The notes beneath the pieces are model-generated. The model was not told the DNA's origin. It searched no databases and saw only the letters and a list, made by a program, of their open reading frames with translations. Of a stretch of 64,000 nt of DNA, positions 8,888 through 17,828 are shown piece after piece. How positions within the stretch are numbered: position 1 is the first letter of the stretch; each line of letters starts with the position of its first letter. Source of the stretch: an uncultured Clostridium sp. (GTDB taxonomy: Bacteria > Bacillota > Clostridia > TANB77 > CAG-508); contig USNR01000001.1 of NCBI GenBank assembly GCA_900556135.1, forward strand, positions 12,251 to 76,250. The letters are read 5' to 3'. The position numbers were made by a program, and so were the translations under genes.

Positions 8888-10339
8888 TTACATAAATAGC
8901 GCTGGTCTAAATCCATGATATGATTGTGCTTGATCTGGTCCACCTAAACGATATCCCGCTGGGCTTCCCTCTCCGCTATGTCTTCCAACATACGCTCCTC
9001 CTCTTCTAGTACATATAAGACTTGTACTAGATGTTTTTTCCGTTGTCCATTCCCATACATTTCCTCCCATATCATATATATTACAAACCGGTGTAGTTTG
9101 TCCCGTTGGTATTAAAACAGATTCACTTGCAGCCTTCGTTTTGCTTGCCCCTTTTATATCTTTATATGAAGTTAATCCTAAATCATTATAGTTCCCCTCT
9201 TTTGAATCCGAACCATAATTAGTCGCTTTAGTTTGAATAAAAGCTATTGCTGTATCCCAAGCATAACTACTACATAATTTTGTTTTAGCTTTATAGCCTT
9301 GTTTAGTTGCCATTCCCTCTGCTAAGGTTTGTGATTGCGTCTTAGTTACCCAATTATATGGAACCTGACTCTTCTTCACAGTTACTGTATTACTTACAGT
9401 TGCTCCACTCACTCTCATAGTTTGTGATGCAGTACTTTCTTTGTCTCCTGCTTCATATCTTCCTATATAATATCCTTTATATGATTCTACGCTTGCTTTC
9501 TCATCCGAAGGCATAGATTCTACATAATAGTATGTAGTATCAGCACTATTAATCTTTTCCGACTTAGTTGTTGTGTCTATTGTACCTGTAGATGTATTAA
9601 TTGAATATGCAGCTCTCTTATAATCTGCTATACTTTCTACTGGTATCCACACAAACTGATTTCCGTCTTTATCTTCTATTACTATTCCGCCTGATACTTC
9701 TGTTGCTGAATCATATGCTATTTTAAATCCACTTGGAATTACTACTCTATCTTCTCCTATTAATATTGGTGTATTTACAGTTTTGCTTACCATAATATCT
9801 TTTTGTGCCTCATTTAATGAAATTGAATATGTTTTGGAGCTTATTATTGCTGTAGATTTATGGTTTTCTACATCTGTTGCTTCTACTGTAATTTCATATA
9901 TTGTTGCTTCTTCTAGCCCTGTAAATGTATATGTTGTTGCTCTACTGTTTGTGCTATCTGTTTGCCAATCTCCATCTCCAATTTTGTATCTTATTACTGC
10001 AATTCCGCTTTTTGTTTCTGTAACATCAGCCTTTACAGTAATGCTATATTTGGTTCTATCTGTAACTTTAACACTATTTATTTTTGGTGCATCTGTGTCA
10101 GCTACAACTTTTACTCCGTCTTCTGTGTATTCATCGTCTTGTTTTAATTCATCTAATTTTGCTTGTCCTTCTTCTTGTGCTAAGGTTTGGTTTTGCTCTG
10201 TTTCTCTCATAATAGTTATCAAACCATTTTTCCCCACAGTAGTATTAAGTGTTATTCCTGCTAAAATCATTATAACCACAATAGTAATTACAAGCGCTAC
10301 CAAAGTTATTCCTTTAGAATCTTTCACAATTTTTTTCAT
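8888..10339 (-). CDS. prepilin-like surface protein with fibronectin-like and formylglycine-enzyme/lectin-type domains
   Basis: A 483-aa protein. Residues 1-35 are a prepilin-type leader (KKIVKDSKGITLVALVITIV) without the usual Glu at +5. Residues ~85-170 resemble a fibronectin type III/Ig-like domain. Residues ~190-483 form a formylglycine-generating-enzyme-like (C-type lectin fold) domain: FVWIPV, YIGRYEAG, VCNIYDMGGNVWEWT, RRGGAY, ending in GFRPALFM. The fold is that of target proteins of diversity-generating retroelements, and the last ~35 codons are richer in G+C than the rest. No reverse transcriptase or template repeat is present. A role as a variable, surface-exposed adhesin is inferred. 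Confidence 0.7.
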   Translation of the reverse strand: MKKIVKDSKGITLVALVITIVVIMILAGITLNTTVGKNGLITIMRETEQNQTLAQEEGQAKLDELKQDDEYTEDGVKVVADTDAPKINSVKVTDRTKYSITVKADVTETKSGIAVIRYKIGDGDWQTDSTNSRATTYTFTGLEEATIYEITVEATDVENHKSTAIISSKTYSISLNEAQKDIMVSKTVNTPILIGEDRVVIPSGFKIAYDSATEVSGGIVIEDKDGNQFVWIPVESIADYKRAAYSINTSTGTIDTTTKSEKINSADTTYYYVESMPSDEKASVESYKGYYIGRYEAGDKESTASQTMRVSGATVSNTVTVKKSQVPYNWVTKTQSQTLAEGMATKQGYKAKTKLCSSYAWDTAIAFIQTKATNYGSDSKEGNYNDLGLTSYKDIKGASKTKAASESVLIPTGQTTPVCNIYDMGGNVWEWTTEKTSSTSLICTRRGGAYVGRHSGEGSPAGYRLGGPDQAQSYHGFRPALFM

Positions 10340-10388
10340 CTCATGTTCCTTTCTCTACATATTATCTCACTATCTAAAGTGACTTAAT

Positions 10389-11372
10389 CTATTCAAAGAT
10401 GCTTCCCGCTTCTATGCTATTTCCTCTTAAAAATTCTTTTATATCCATCTTTCTAGAATTTTCTCCTTGTATTTCCGTCACCGAAATTATACCATTGTTT
10501 GCTTTAATATACAACCCCTGTTTTGGATTTGAAAACAAAACAGTACCTGGTTCTAATTTTACAACATTGCCTTTATATTCTTCTAGTTCCTTATTTTCTT
10601 CTATCAGCTTGTCCAAAGAAAGTACTTCTACCTTCCAAAACTTTATTTTCTTATCCTTTAAATGCGAATATGCACCCATTATAGGATTTAGCCCCCTTAC
10701 AAGATTCTTTATTTCTTCTGCTGACTTATTTTGCCAGTCTATTTTTGCCATTTCTTTAGAAAGCATAGGTGCCATTGTAAATTCTTCTGGTTGTTTTGTT
10801 CTTGTTACTGTTCCTGCCTCTATTTCTTTTAAAGTTTTTACTAATAATTCCCCACCTATTTTACTTAGTCTTTGCCATAATTCTCCTGTAGTTTCATTTT
10901 CTCCAATTTTCACCTCTTGCTTAAGAATCATGTCACCAGTATCCATGCCTTCATCCATATACATTGTTGTAATTCCTGTTTTTTTATCGCCATTTAGAAC
11001 AGCCCATTGTATTGGAGCAGCCCCTCTATATTGTGGTAAAAGAGAGCCATGAACATTTATACATCCTAATTTAGGTATCTCTAATATTTCTTTAGGTAAA
11101 ATTTTTCCATATGCAACAACACATATAACATCTGGATTTAACTTTCTAATCTCATCAATAAATTCTGTGTTATTTCTTACTTTTATAGGCTGAAATATTT
11201 TTAAGCCTTGCATTTCAGCATATTCTTTAACCGGAGATGGAATAAGTTTCATTCCTCTTCCTTTAGGTTTATCTGGATTGGTAACAACCCCGATTATGTT
11301 ATATTTTGCTTCTACCAAACTTTTTAATGATTCCATTGCAAAATCTGGCGTCCCCATAAATAATATGTTCAT
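10389..11372 (-). CDS. fmt: methionyl-tRNA formyltransferase
   Basis: A 327-aa enzyme that formylates initiator Met-tRNA with 10-formyl-tetrahydrofolate. The N-terminal Rossmann domain holds the catalytic HGSLLPQYRGAAPIQWA block and the start MNILFMGTPDFA; the C-terminal OB domain ends GNSIEAGS. It lies 36 nt downstream of def, which removes the formyl group later, with priA before that: the usual priA-def-fmt order. Confidence 0.97.
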   Translation of the reverse strand: MNILFMGTPDFAMESLKSLVEAKYNIIGVVTNPDKPKGRGMKLIPSPVKEYAEMQGLKIFQPIKVRNNTEFIDEIRKLNPDVICVVAYGKILPKEILEIPKLGCINVHGSLLPQYRGAAPIQWAVLNGDKKTGITTMYMDEGMDTGDMILKQEVKIGENETTGELWQRLSKIGGELLVKTLKEIEAGTVTRTKQPEEFTMAPMLSKEMAKIDWQNKSAEEIKNLVRGLNPIMGAYSHLKDKKIKFWKVEVLSLDKLIEENKELEEYKGNVVKLEPGTVLFSNPKQGLYIKANNGIISVTEIQGENSRKMDIKEFLRGNSIEAGSIFE

Positions 11373-11408
11373 AAAATCTCATTCCTTTCTCACTTTTAAG
11401 TATATGAA

Positions 11409-11888
11409 TTATTGCTCTTTAGGTTCAACATACTCTAATGTTCCTGGTTCCATTTTATCCACAAAAAGTATTCCATTTAAATGGTCTATTTCGTGTGATA
11501 ATGCTTGTGCTAATAAGTCTTTTGCAACTATTTTTACTTTTTCTCCATTCTCGTTAAGAGCAGTTACTATTACTTCTTTAGGTCTTATTAATTTTGCATA
11601 TTGATTAGGAAAACTCAAGCATCCTTCTTCAACTTCTTGTACACCTTTTTCTTTAACAATTTCTGGATTTACTAATTTTAAAGGTGGCTCCCCGTCATAC
11701 AAATCTATAACAATTACTCTTTTTAAAATTCCAACTTGAGGTGCAGCTAACCCTACACCATTATATTCATGCATAGTTTCTACCATATCTTCTAATAATA
11801 CTTTTATTCTGTCATCTACCTCTTCTACAACTCTGCAATTCTTTCTTAATATTTCATCTCCAGATAATCTTATTTCTCTTATTGCCAT
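11409..11888 (-). CDS. def: peptide deformylase
   Basis: A 159-aa metalloenzyme that removes N-terminal formyl groups from nascent proteins. All three motifs are intact: GVGLAAPQVG (~44), EEGCLSFP (~89; Cys ligand) and HEIDH (~132; HExxH ligands and catalytic Glu). AAGGAGGAA precedes the ATG. Confidence 0.97.
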   Translation of the reverse strand: MAIREIRLSGDEILRKNCRVVEEVDDRIKVLLEDMVETMHEYNGVGLAAPQVGILKRVIVIDLYDGEPPLKLVNPEIVKEKGVQEVEEGCLSFPNQYAKLIRPKEVIVTALNENGEKVKIVAKDLLAQALSHEIDHLNGILFVDKMEPGTLEYVEPKEQ

Positions 11889-11933
11889 TTTTTAATTCCT
11901 CCTTACTTATTCTGAATGATAACAATAATACTT

Positions 11934-14192
11934 TTACATCATATTATTTGGATTTATATCACAAATAATTTTTGTTTGATTATTTTTATTTTTTGAAATT
12001 TCTTTATTCGCCTTTTGTAATACTTCATTTAATAAAACAATTATTTTTTCATTAAGTTTGCACTTTATAATTATTCTCCATCTTATTTTATTTTTTATTC
12101 TATCAATTGGAGCTGAAACTGGTTTAAAAACATTCATTTCTATATTATTTTTTTCTTTGTAAATGTTTATAATGTTAAAAATATTTTTAGCCGTATTTTT
12201 CACTTCTTCTTTTGTTCGTCCATTAATTCCAAGCAATATTATATCACAAAAAGGCGGATATCTCAATTGTTTTCTTATTTGTATTTCCGTATCGTAAAAC
12301 TTTTTATAATCTTGCAATTTAGAATACTGAATGCTAAAACTGTCCGGGTTATATGTTTGTATAATAACATTTCCCTTGTCTTTTCCTCTTCCCGCTCTTC
12401 CCGCTACTTGTGTTAGTATTTGAAATGTTCTTTCATTTGCCCTATAATCATCAATATTTAAGCTGCTATCTGCCGCAATTACTCCAACCAAAGTAACATT
12501 TGGGAAATGATGTCCTTTAACTACCATTTGCGTTCCTATTAAAATATCTATATTTTCATTTCTAAATTTATTTAAAATTTCCTCATGAGAATTTTTCTTG
12601 GTTACTGTATCAACATCCATTCTAATAGTAGTAGCTTCTGGAAATAATTTATTTATTTCTGCTTCTAGCTTTTGAGTTCCAGTTCCAAAATATCTAATGT
12701 TTTTACTACCGCAAGTAGGACATATATTTATTGCTTTAGTTTCATACCCGCAATAATGACATTTTAATTTATTTTCTCTTAAATGGTATGTTAATGATAT
12801 GTCGCAGTTCTTGCATTTAGCCGTATATCCACAATCCCTGCACATTATAAAAGTTGAAAAACCTCTTCTGTTCAAGAACAAGATAGTTTGTTTTTTGTTT
12901 TTTATATTCTCTTCTATCATAGTATGCAATTTTCCACTTATCATTGATTTATTGCCTGATGCCAATTCTAATCTTAGGTCTACTATTTCTACTTCAGGCA
13001 GTTCCGAATTGTTTGCTCTTTTAGTTAATTCAACTAATTCCATTTTTCCATTTGTCGCTTTATAGTACGATTTTATATCTGGTGTAGCACTTCCTAATAC
13101 TAACGGAACATTATTTTTCTTTGCTAGGTAACTTGCAATATCTTTTGCATTATATCTAGGAGTTGTCTCTGATTTATACGACTCATCATGTTCCTCATCT
13201 ATTATTATTAATCCTAAATCTTTAACAGGTGCAAAAATTGCTGAACGTGCTCCTATTACAATTTTTGCATCTCCTCTTTCTATTTTTTTCCATTGGTCAT
13301 ATCTTTCACCAACAGATAGCTTACTATGTAACACAGCAATTCTTTCTTCTCCAAATCTACTAGTAAATCTATCTACTGTTTGTGGCGTTAATGATATTTC
13401 TGGAACTAGCATTATACTTGTTTTATTTTTTTGTAAAACCTTTTCTATCAGCTGAATATATATTTCTGTTTTACCTGAACCTGTTACTCCAAATAATAAA
13501 AATTCTTCATTCTCATCAAATTCTATACATGCCGATATTTTATCAAAGGCTTCTTGTTGTTCTGCAGTTAACTGCATATTTTTTGTTTTATTTACAACTT
13601 TATGTATAAAAGGATTTCTTTCAACCTCTTTTTGTATAATCTCTACATAACCATTCTTTTCTAAAGTTTTTATTACCGCTAAAGATACATCTGCAAACAT
13701 TTGCAAGTCCGATGAAAGTATTTCGTCATTTTCCATTAAAAATCTTAATGCACGTATTTGTTTTTCTGATTTTATTATTTTATTTTCTATGTCTTCTTCT
13801 ATTTCGTCATTATCTTTTTTTAAATATACAAAATTTTTAAATTTATCATTAACTCTATTTTCAAATTTTTTTGTTGTAGTTCCTGGGGGTAGCATTAATT
13901 TTATGCAATCCGAAATATTACAAAAATATCTATGTGCCATAATCTTTGCAAGCTTAATATTTTCTTTTGTTAAATATTGTTTTTCCTCTATGTTTGCAAT
14001 GCTTTTCACCTTATAATCAGAAGTTTCTTTAATTCCAACCACAAAACCTTCTTCTAGCTTTTTTAAGTTTCCAAAAGGCACAAAAACACTACTTCCAATA
14101 GATATTTTTTCTTCCATATCTTGTGGAATTGCATAATCGAATGTTCTATTCAAACTCTTTACATTGCTATTTATTATAATTTCTGCTATCAT
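11934..14192 (-). CDS. priA: primosomal replication restart helicase PriA
   Basis: A superfamily 2 helicase of 752 aa that reloads the replisome at stalled forks. From the N-terminus it has a 3'-DNA-binding domain, Walker A GVTGSGKTE, the DEAH-type box DEEHDESYK, a zinc-binding region with eight Cys (CRDCGYTAKCKNC ... CHYCGYE ... CPTCGS) and helicase motifs V-VI (VAGRAGRG). The frame extends upstream to 14264, but MIAEIIINSNV at 14192 is the normal PriA N-terminus and has AGGAAGAG in front. Confidence 0.96.
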   Translation of the reverse strand: MIAEIIINSNVKSLNRTFDYAIPQDMEEKISIGSSVFVPFGNLKKLEEGFVVGIKETSDYKVKSIANIEEKQYLTKENIKLAKIMAHRYFCNISDCIKLMLPPGTTTKKFENRVNDKFKNFVYLKKDNDEIEEDIENKIIKSEKQIRALRFLMENDEILSSDLQMFADVSLAVIKTLEKNGYVEIIQKEVERNPFIHKVVNKTKNMQLTAEQQEAFDKISACIEFDENEEFLLFGVTGSGKTEIYIQLIEKVLQKNKTSIMLVPEISLTPQTVDRFTSRFGEERIAVLHSKLSVGERYDQWKKIERGDAKIVIGARSAIFAPVKDLGLIIIDEEHDESYKSETTPRYNAKDIASYLAKKNNVPLVLGSATPDIKSYYKATNGKMELVELTKRANNSELPEVEIVDLRLELASGNKSMISGKLHTMIEENIKNKKQTILFLNRRGFSTFIMCRDCGYTAKCKNCDISLTYHLRENKLKCHYCGYETKAINICPTCGSKNIRYFGTGTQKLEAEINKLFPEATTIRMDVDTVTKKNSHEEILNKFRNENIDILIGTQMVVKGHHFPNVTLVGVIAADSSLNIDDYRANERTFQILTQVAGRAGRGKDKGNVIIQTYNPDSFSIQYSKLQDYKKFYDTEIQIRKQLRYPPFCDIILLGINGRTKEEVKNTAKNIFNIINIYKEKNNIEMNVFKPVSAPIDRIKNKIRWRIIIKCKLNEKIIVLLNEVLQKANKEISKNKNNQTKIICDINPNNMM

Positions 14193-14252
14193 TTTTCTCT
14201 TCCTTTTGACATATTTTATCATACAAAAAAAGCAAAGTAAAGGCGATAAAAC

Positions 14253-14297
14253 AAGAAAGTACATGATTGTTTTCTTTTTTCAACCATGTACTTTCTT
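14253..14297 (-). terminator. strong hairpin terminator between the kinase gene and priA
   Basis: A perfect 13-bp stem pairs 14253-14265 with 14285-14297 around a 19-nt loop, with a T-rich stretch beyond it on the minus strand. It follows the kinase stop at 14322 by 25 nt and separates that operon from priA. Confidence 0.75.
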
Positions 14298-14321
14298 ATC
14301 TATCCCTGACCATCTAAACAG

Positions 14322-14882
14322 TTATTTATTTATCCATTCTTTATATTCTTTAATTATTTTATCTGCTACTTCTTCTGGTGCTAATCCTGTGGTATCTATA
14401 ACTAAATCGTAATTAGACAAGTCATCTTTTCTTACGTTATATAATTGCCAATAGCGCTCATTCTCCAAAGCATATCTTTTTTGCATGTCTGCTTTATGTT
14501 GTTCTATAGATTCGAACTTTTCTGTTTCTTTTCTGTTTTCATCTTCAAATGCTCTTCTAGCAGCAACGTCAATATCTACAGTTAGATATACTTTAAAAGA
14601 CTCTGGCACAGCATACCAACCAAGTCTTGCATCAATTATAAATTTTTCGTGGTCTTTTGCATACTCTGCAGCACTGTTTTCTATTTGTCTATCTATTTCT
14701 GGGTGAGATTTAACATACTCATTAAATGTTGTGACATCCATTCCCATTTCTTTTCCTAATTTTCTAAAATAATCGCCATTTCTATATATGCCATAATTTA
14801 ATTTTTCCATTAGTACTTTAGAAACTGTGCCTTTACCACTTGCTAATTCACCACCTAGGGAGATGATCTCTTTTTTATTCAT
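14322..14882 (-). CDS. cytidylate kinase-like P-loop kinase
   Basis: A 186-aa protein with Walker A GGELASGKGTVSK (~10-22) and a body like archaeal-type cytidylate kinases (YGIYRNGDYFRKLGKEMG, FIIDARLGWYAVPESFKVYL). It would phosphorylate a nucleotide, most likely CMP. Its start codon overlaps the rpoZ stop (TAATG), so it is translationally coupled to rpoZ in the place where gmk is often found. It does not look like guanylate kinase. Confidence 0.7.
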   Translation of the reverse strand: MNKKEIISLGGELASGKGTVSKVLMEKLNYGIYRNGDYFRKLGKEMGMDVTTFNEYVKSHPEIDRQIENSAAEYAKDHEKFIIDARLGWYAVPESFKVYLTVDIDVAARRAFEDENRKETEKFESIEQHKADMQKRYALENERYWQLYNVRKDDLSNYDLVIDTTGLAPEEVADKIIKEYKEWINK

Positions 14883-15082
14883 TATTCTTCTTCCTTACAT
14901 ACTTGAACTTTATCGTCTTCAATTTCGTCTGCAGCTATTGAAACTGTAGCTACATCATCTGTTTTTGTTAATGGTTCGTTCCCTTTTGCTAATTGTCTTG
15001 CTCTTTTTGCAGTTGCTATAACTAGAGTATATCTGTTATCCACCTTTTCTAATAATTCTGCAACAGTTGGTTTTGTCATCAT
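14882..15082 (-). CDS. rpoZ: RNA polymerase omega subunit
   Basis: A 66-aa protein with the omega pattern PTVAELLEKVDNRYTLVIATAKRARQLAKG. It assists RNA polymerase assembly. Ends inside TAATG shared with the kinase gene and follows remA by 21 nt, as in many Firmicutes. Confidence 0.93.
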   Translation of the reverse strand: MMTKPTVAELLEKVDNRYTLVIATAKRARQLAKGNEPLTKTDDVATVSIAADEIEDDKVQVCKEEE

Positions 15083-15103
15083 AATAAAAATTCCTCCCTT
15101 AAT

Positions 15104-15355
15104 TTACAAATCTTCTATTATATTATTAGCCATTCTATTGGCTATTGTTTCTGGCTGAATTGCTGATAAAATTACATTTCCCGTATCTATCAGGATTACG
15201 GCTCTCGTTTTTCTTCCACAAGTTGCATCTATTGCAACTCCTCTGTCTTTAGCTTCTTGAATCATTCTTTTAACTGGCGCGGCTTCCGGACTGACAATAG
15301 CAATTACTCTGTTTGCTACCACAATATTGCCAAAGCCAATATTGATAAAATGCAT
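15104..15355 (-). CDS. remA: RemA/DUF370 family DNA-binding regulator
   Basis: An 83-aa protein with the family signature [27 protein letters not shown] and [21 protein letters not shown]. In Bacillus subtilis RemA activates biofilm-matrix genes including the tapA-sipW-tasA operon. This window holds several TasA/SipW-type genes, so they are plausible targets, but that is inference. AAAGGAGG precedes the ATG, and a sigma-A promoter lies at 15501-15529. Confidence 0.93.
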   Translation of the reverse strand: MHFINIGFGNIVVANRVIAIVSPEAAPVKRMIQEAKDRGVAIDATCGRKTRAVILIDTGNVILSAIQPETIANRMANNIIEDL

Positions 15356-15500
15356 CTTTTTTTTCCTCCTTTACTATATATTCTCACTCACTCTTTAAAT
15401 TAACTAAGTTATTCTTATACCCTATTGGAGGCATTGTAAAGAGAGGCTTGTTCCATATATTGCCGCTTTTGGTTAATCCGATTCTTTTTACAGCTTATGT

Positions 15501-15529
15501 TTTATATAATTTTATAACTCTCTTTTCAA
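15501..15529 (-). promoter_or_regulatory. sigma-A promoter for remA-rpoZ-kinase
   Basis: On the minus strand TTGAAA (15524-15529), a 17-nt spacer and TATAAA (15501-15506) face remA. The ~140-nt leader contains no obvious known riboswitch. The rest of the 274-bp gap 15356-15629 shows nothing else I can name. Confidence 0.6.
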
Positions 15530-15629
15530 TTTTACTACATAATTCCTAATAAGTCTAGTATTTTCAGTATATTTGTAGAATTTTAATTTTTCTATTGTAG
15601 AAAAAACTTATTAAATTATTTTTTATTTT

Positions 15630-16925
15630 CTATTCTTCTATAATCTCTTTTACATCACTTATGCTATTTTTGTAATTTTTCTTTTCTTTAGCATCAATCA
15701 CAGTAGCTTTTATTATGTAATATAGATCTATTAACATTATTACAAAATTTATAAGTATCATAAATTTTTCTCTATGCAATATATACACATAGATTGCTAC
15801 TAATGTTATCACTGATACTCCAAAAAATTCCACTCCTATTAGTGCTAATTTTCCACTATCTTTATTGTATGCATTTTCAAATATCATTATAGTAACAGCT
15901 ATCAAAGATAAACTAAATACTCTTAAATCCACTAAAAACGATTCTGGCGCAATATTTAAACATCCTAAATTTAAGAATATAAAATATATTGTTATTAAAA
16001 TTGCTAATAGCACATTTATTCCTATTTCTTTGTATATTTTTTGTTTTACCTCTTTAGGTAATTTCTTTTTATTTTCTATTTTTTTAGCAATTTCTTCTGG
16101 ATTATATTTTTCTTCTTTTTTTCTTTTTGCATTTTGATTTTTGGTATTATTATCTATTTTTAGTTTTCCTGTTGTCTCATCTTCTTTAATCTCTACTACT
16201 TTTTTGCTTCTTTTTTCTTCAACTTTTTCTATGTTAGCTAATTGCTCTGCTATTATTTTCTTTATCTTCTCATCATTCTTTTTGGCTTGTTTTGTTGCAT
16301 TTCTTGGTTTTTTCGTAGTTTTAGCTGTTGCTGTACTCTTTTTTGCAGTTGTCTTCTTGGCCTGAGTGCCTTTAGCATCTGCCTTTTTTGAATTTGCTTT
16401 TTTTGTTATCTCTTCTTTATTTTCATCATTCGTTTTTCTTTTTTTGCTATCTGACTTCGTAATCTTTTCTAGACTCTCATCAATATCACTCATTTTCTTT
16501 GCCCTTGGCTTCGTACCACTACTGTTTTTTGCTTTACTTGTGCTACTTTTCTTTATTTCTTTTTCAACTTTATTTTCCGTATCTTTTTCTAATTTTTCGC
16601 CTTTTTTAGTTGTTACCTTTGATGTTTTTTTAGTTGTGGTTGCAACTTCTTTTTTTGTCTTTTTCGCTGTATCAGAATCTTTCTTTTTATCTACTGATTT
16701 TTCCTTAACTCCAGATTCAACTGTTGTTTTTTTAATGCCACTCGTTGTCTTTTTTCTTGTTGAAGTTTTTTTAGTATCTTCAACAACTTTCGCACTTTCA
16801 GCTTTCACTTTTTTTGTGTCTGTTTTCTTTTTAGTAGTAGTAGTTTTGCTTGTTGTAGTTTTTTTATTACTATTTTCCAATGGTTCTATTGTTTCTTCAT
16901 TTATTACTTTTTTTCTTCCAGCCAT
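15630..16925 (-). CDS. lysine/threonine-rich histone-H1-like protein with C-terminal membrane domain
   Basis: A 431-aa protein. Residues 1-~290 are low-complexity Lys/Thr/Ala/Ser (KKTTTSKTTTTKKK, KSTATAKTTKK), resembling bacterial histone-H1-like tails. Residues ~300-415 contain four hydrophobic helices, and the tail is charged. A basic, DNA- or RNA-binding tail on a membrane domain is unusual. Function is unknown; tethering nucleic acid to the membrane is one possibility. The complementary-strand frames across it are composition artefacts. The start MAGRKK has a weak AAGGAAA box. Confidence 0.65.
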   Translation of the reverse strand: MAGRKKVINEETIEPLENSNKKTTTSKTTTTKKKTDTKKVKAESAKVVEDTKKTSTRKKTTSGIKKTTVESGVKEKSVDKKKDSDTAKKTKKEVATTTKKTSKVTTKKGEKLEKDTENKVEKEIKKSSTSKAKNSSGTKPRAKKMSDIDESLEKITKSDSKKRKTNDENKEEITKKANSKKADAKGTQAKKTTAKKSTATAKTTKKPRNATKQAKKNDEKIKKIIAEQLANIEKVEEKRSKKVVEIKEDETTGKLKIDNNTKNQNAKRKKEEKYNPEEIAKKIENKKKLPKEVKQKIYKEIGINVLLAILITIYFIFLNLGCLNIAPESFLVDLRVFSLSLIAVTIMIFENAYNKDSGKLALIGVEFFGVSVITLVAIYVYILHREKFMILINFVIMLIDLYYIIKATVIDAKEKKNYKNSISDVKEIIEE

Positions 16926-16991
16926 TTTTTCCTTTCTTCCCTTTCTTTTTCTTCTTACTTCTCATCTTGCATTATCAATTTTATATCTCAT

Positions 16992-17735
16992 TTATTTTTC
17001 TAATTCATATATAATATTGCTTGCCATTACTAGACCTGCAGTTTCAGTTCTTAAAATTCTATTTCCAAGTGTTACTATTCTCACATTTTCCAAACTACTA
17101 AGCATTTCAATTTCTTTTTCGTCTATCCCGCCTTCTGGTCCAATCAAAATTCCAATATTATACTCTTGCTTTTCATTTATTTTTTTCAATTCTTCTTTTA
17201 AAGTAGTTTTTTTCTCATTTTCATATGCTATAAAAAATAAATCAAAGTCCTTTGTCTGTTTTTTAACATCCTCCATATTTTTAATATTAGTCACTTCCGG
17301 TATTATATCTCTCATTGACTGTTTAGATGCAATTTCAGATATTTTTCTCCATCTTTCTATTTTTTTATCTTCCTTACCATTTAGTTTAACAACTGTTCGT
17401 TTCATCATAACTGGAACTATTTTTACTACTCCAATTTCTGTATTTTTTTGAATTATTAATTCTAATTTATCAAATTTTGGTAGTCCCTGAAAAATTGTGA
17501 TTTTTACATTAGACTCAGTTTGGCTTCCTATTTTTTCTACTATTTTACATTCAACTATATCCTTGCCATAACCTTGGATAGCTGCTAAATAGTTTTTCCC
17601 ATTTTCACTATTACAAATGTTAATTTCTTCTTTAGGCTTCATTCTCAACACATTTATTATATGATTTACATCTTCGCCTTTTATTATTATATTATTATCT
17701 CTAATCTGTTCACTTTTCACAAAAAACTTTGGCAT
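16992..17735 (-). CDS. rsmE: 16S rRNA (uracil1498-N3)-methyltransferase
   Basis: A 247-aa SPOUT-class methyltransferase. An N-terminal PUA-like domain (MPKFFV ... HIINVLRMKPKEEI) is followed by the knotted SAM site (GILIGPEGGIDEKEIE, VTLGNRILRTETA). It methylates U1498 in the decoding site of 16S rRNA. Length and motifs are normal. Confidence 0.93.
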   Translation of the reverse strand: MPKFFVKSEQIRDNNIIIKGEDVNHIINVLRMKPKEEINICNSENGKNYLAAIQGYGKDIVECKIVEKIGSQTESNVKITIFQGLPKFDKLELIIQKNTEIGVVKIVPVMMKRTVVKLNGKEDKKIERWRKISEIASKQSMRDIIPEVTNIKNMEDVKKQTKDFDLFFIAYENEKKTTLKEELKKINEKQEYNIGILIGPEGGIDEKEIEMLSSLENVRIVTLGNRILRTETAGLVMASNIIYELEK

Positions 17736-17828
17736 ATCTCATTTCCTTCAAAAAAATTCATTAATATTATATCACAAGTTTCTCCAGTTTGCCATAATAA
17801 GATACCAAAAATTATAAATCATAAAAAA

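Noticed and set aside
8888..10339. A complete diversity-generating retroelement
   Set aside because: No reverse transcriptase, template repeat or accessory gene is in the window; only target-like proteins are seen.
14885..15620. tRNA or known riboswitch in the remA leader
   Set aside because: No cloverleaf or recognised aptamer core could be found by eye in 15356-15629.
16141..17451. Long plus-strand frames opposite the Lys-rich protein and rsmE
   Set aside because: They mirror the AAA/AAG-rich coding strand, giving Phe/Leu-rich nonsense without ribosome sites.
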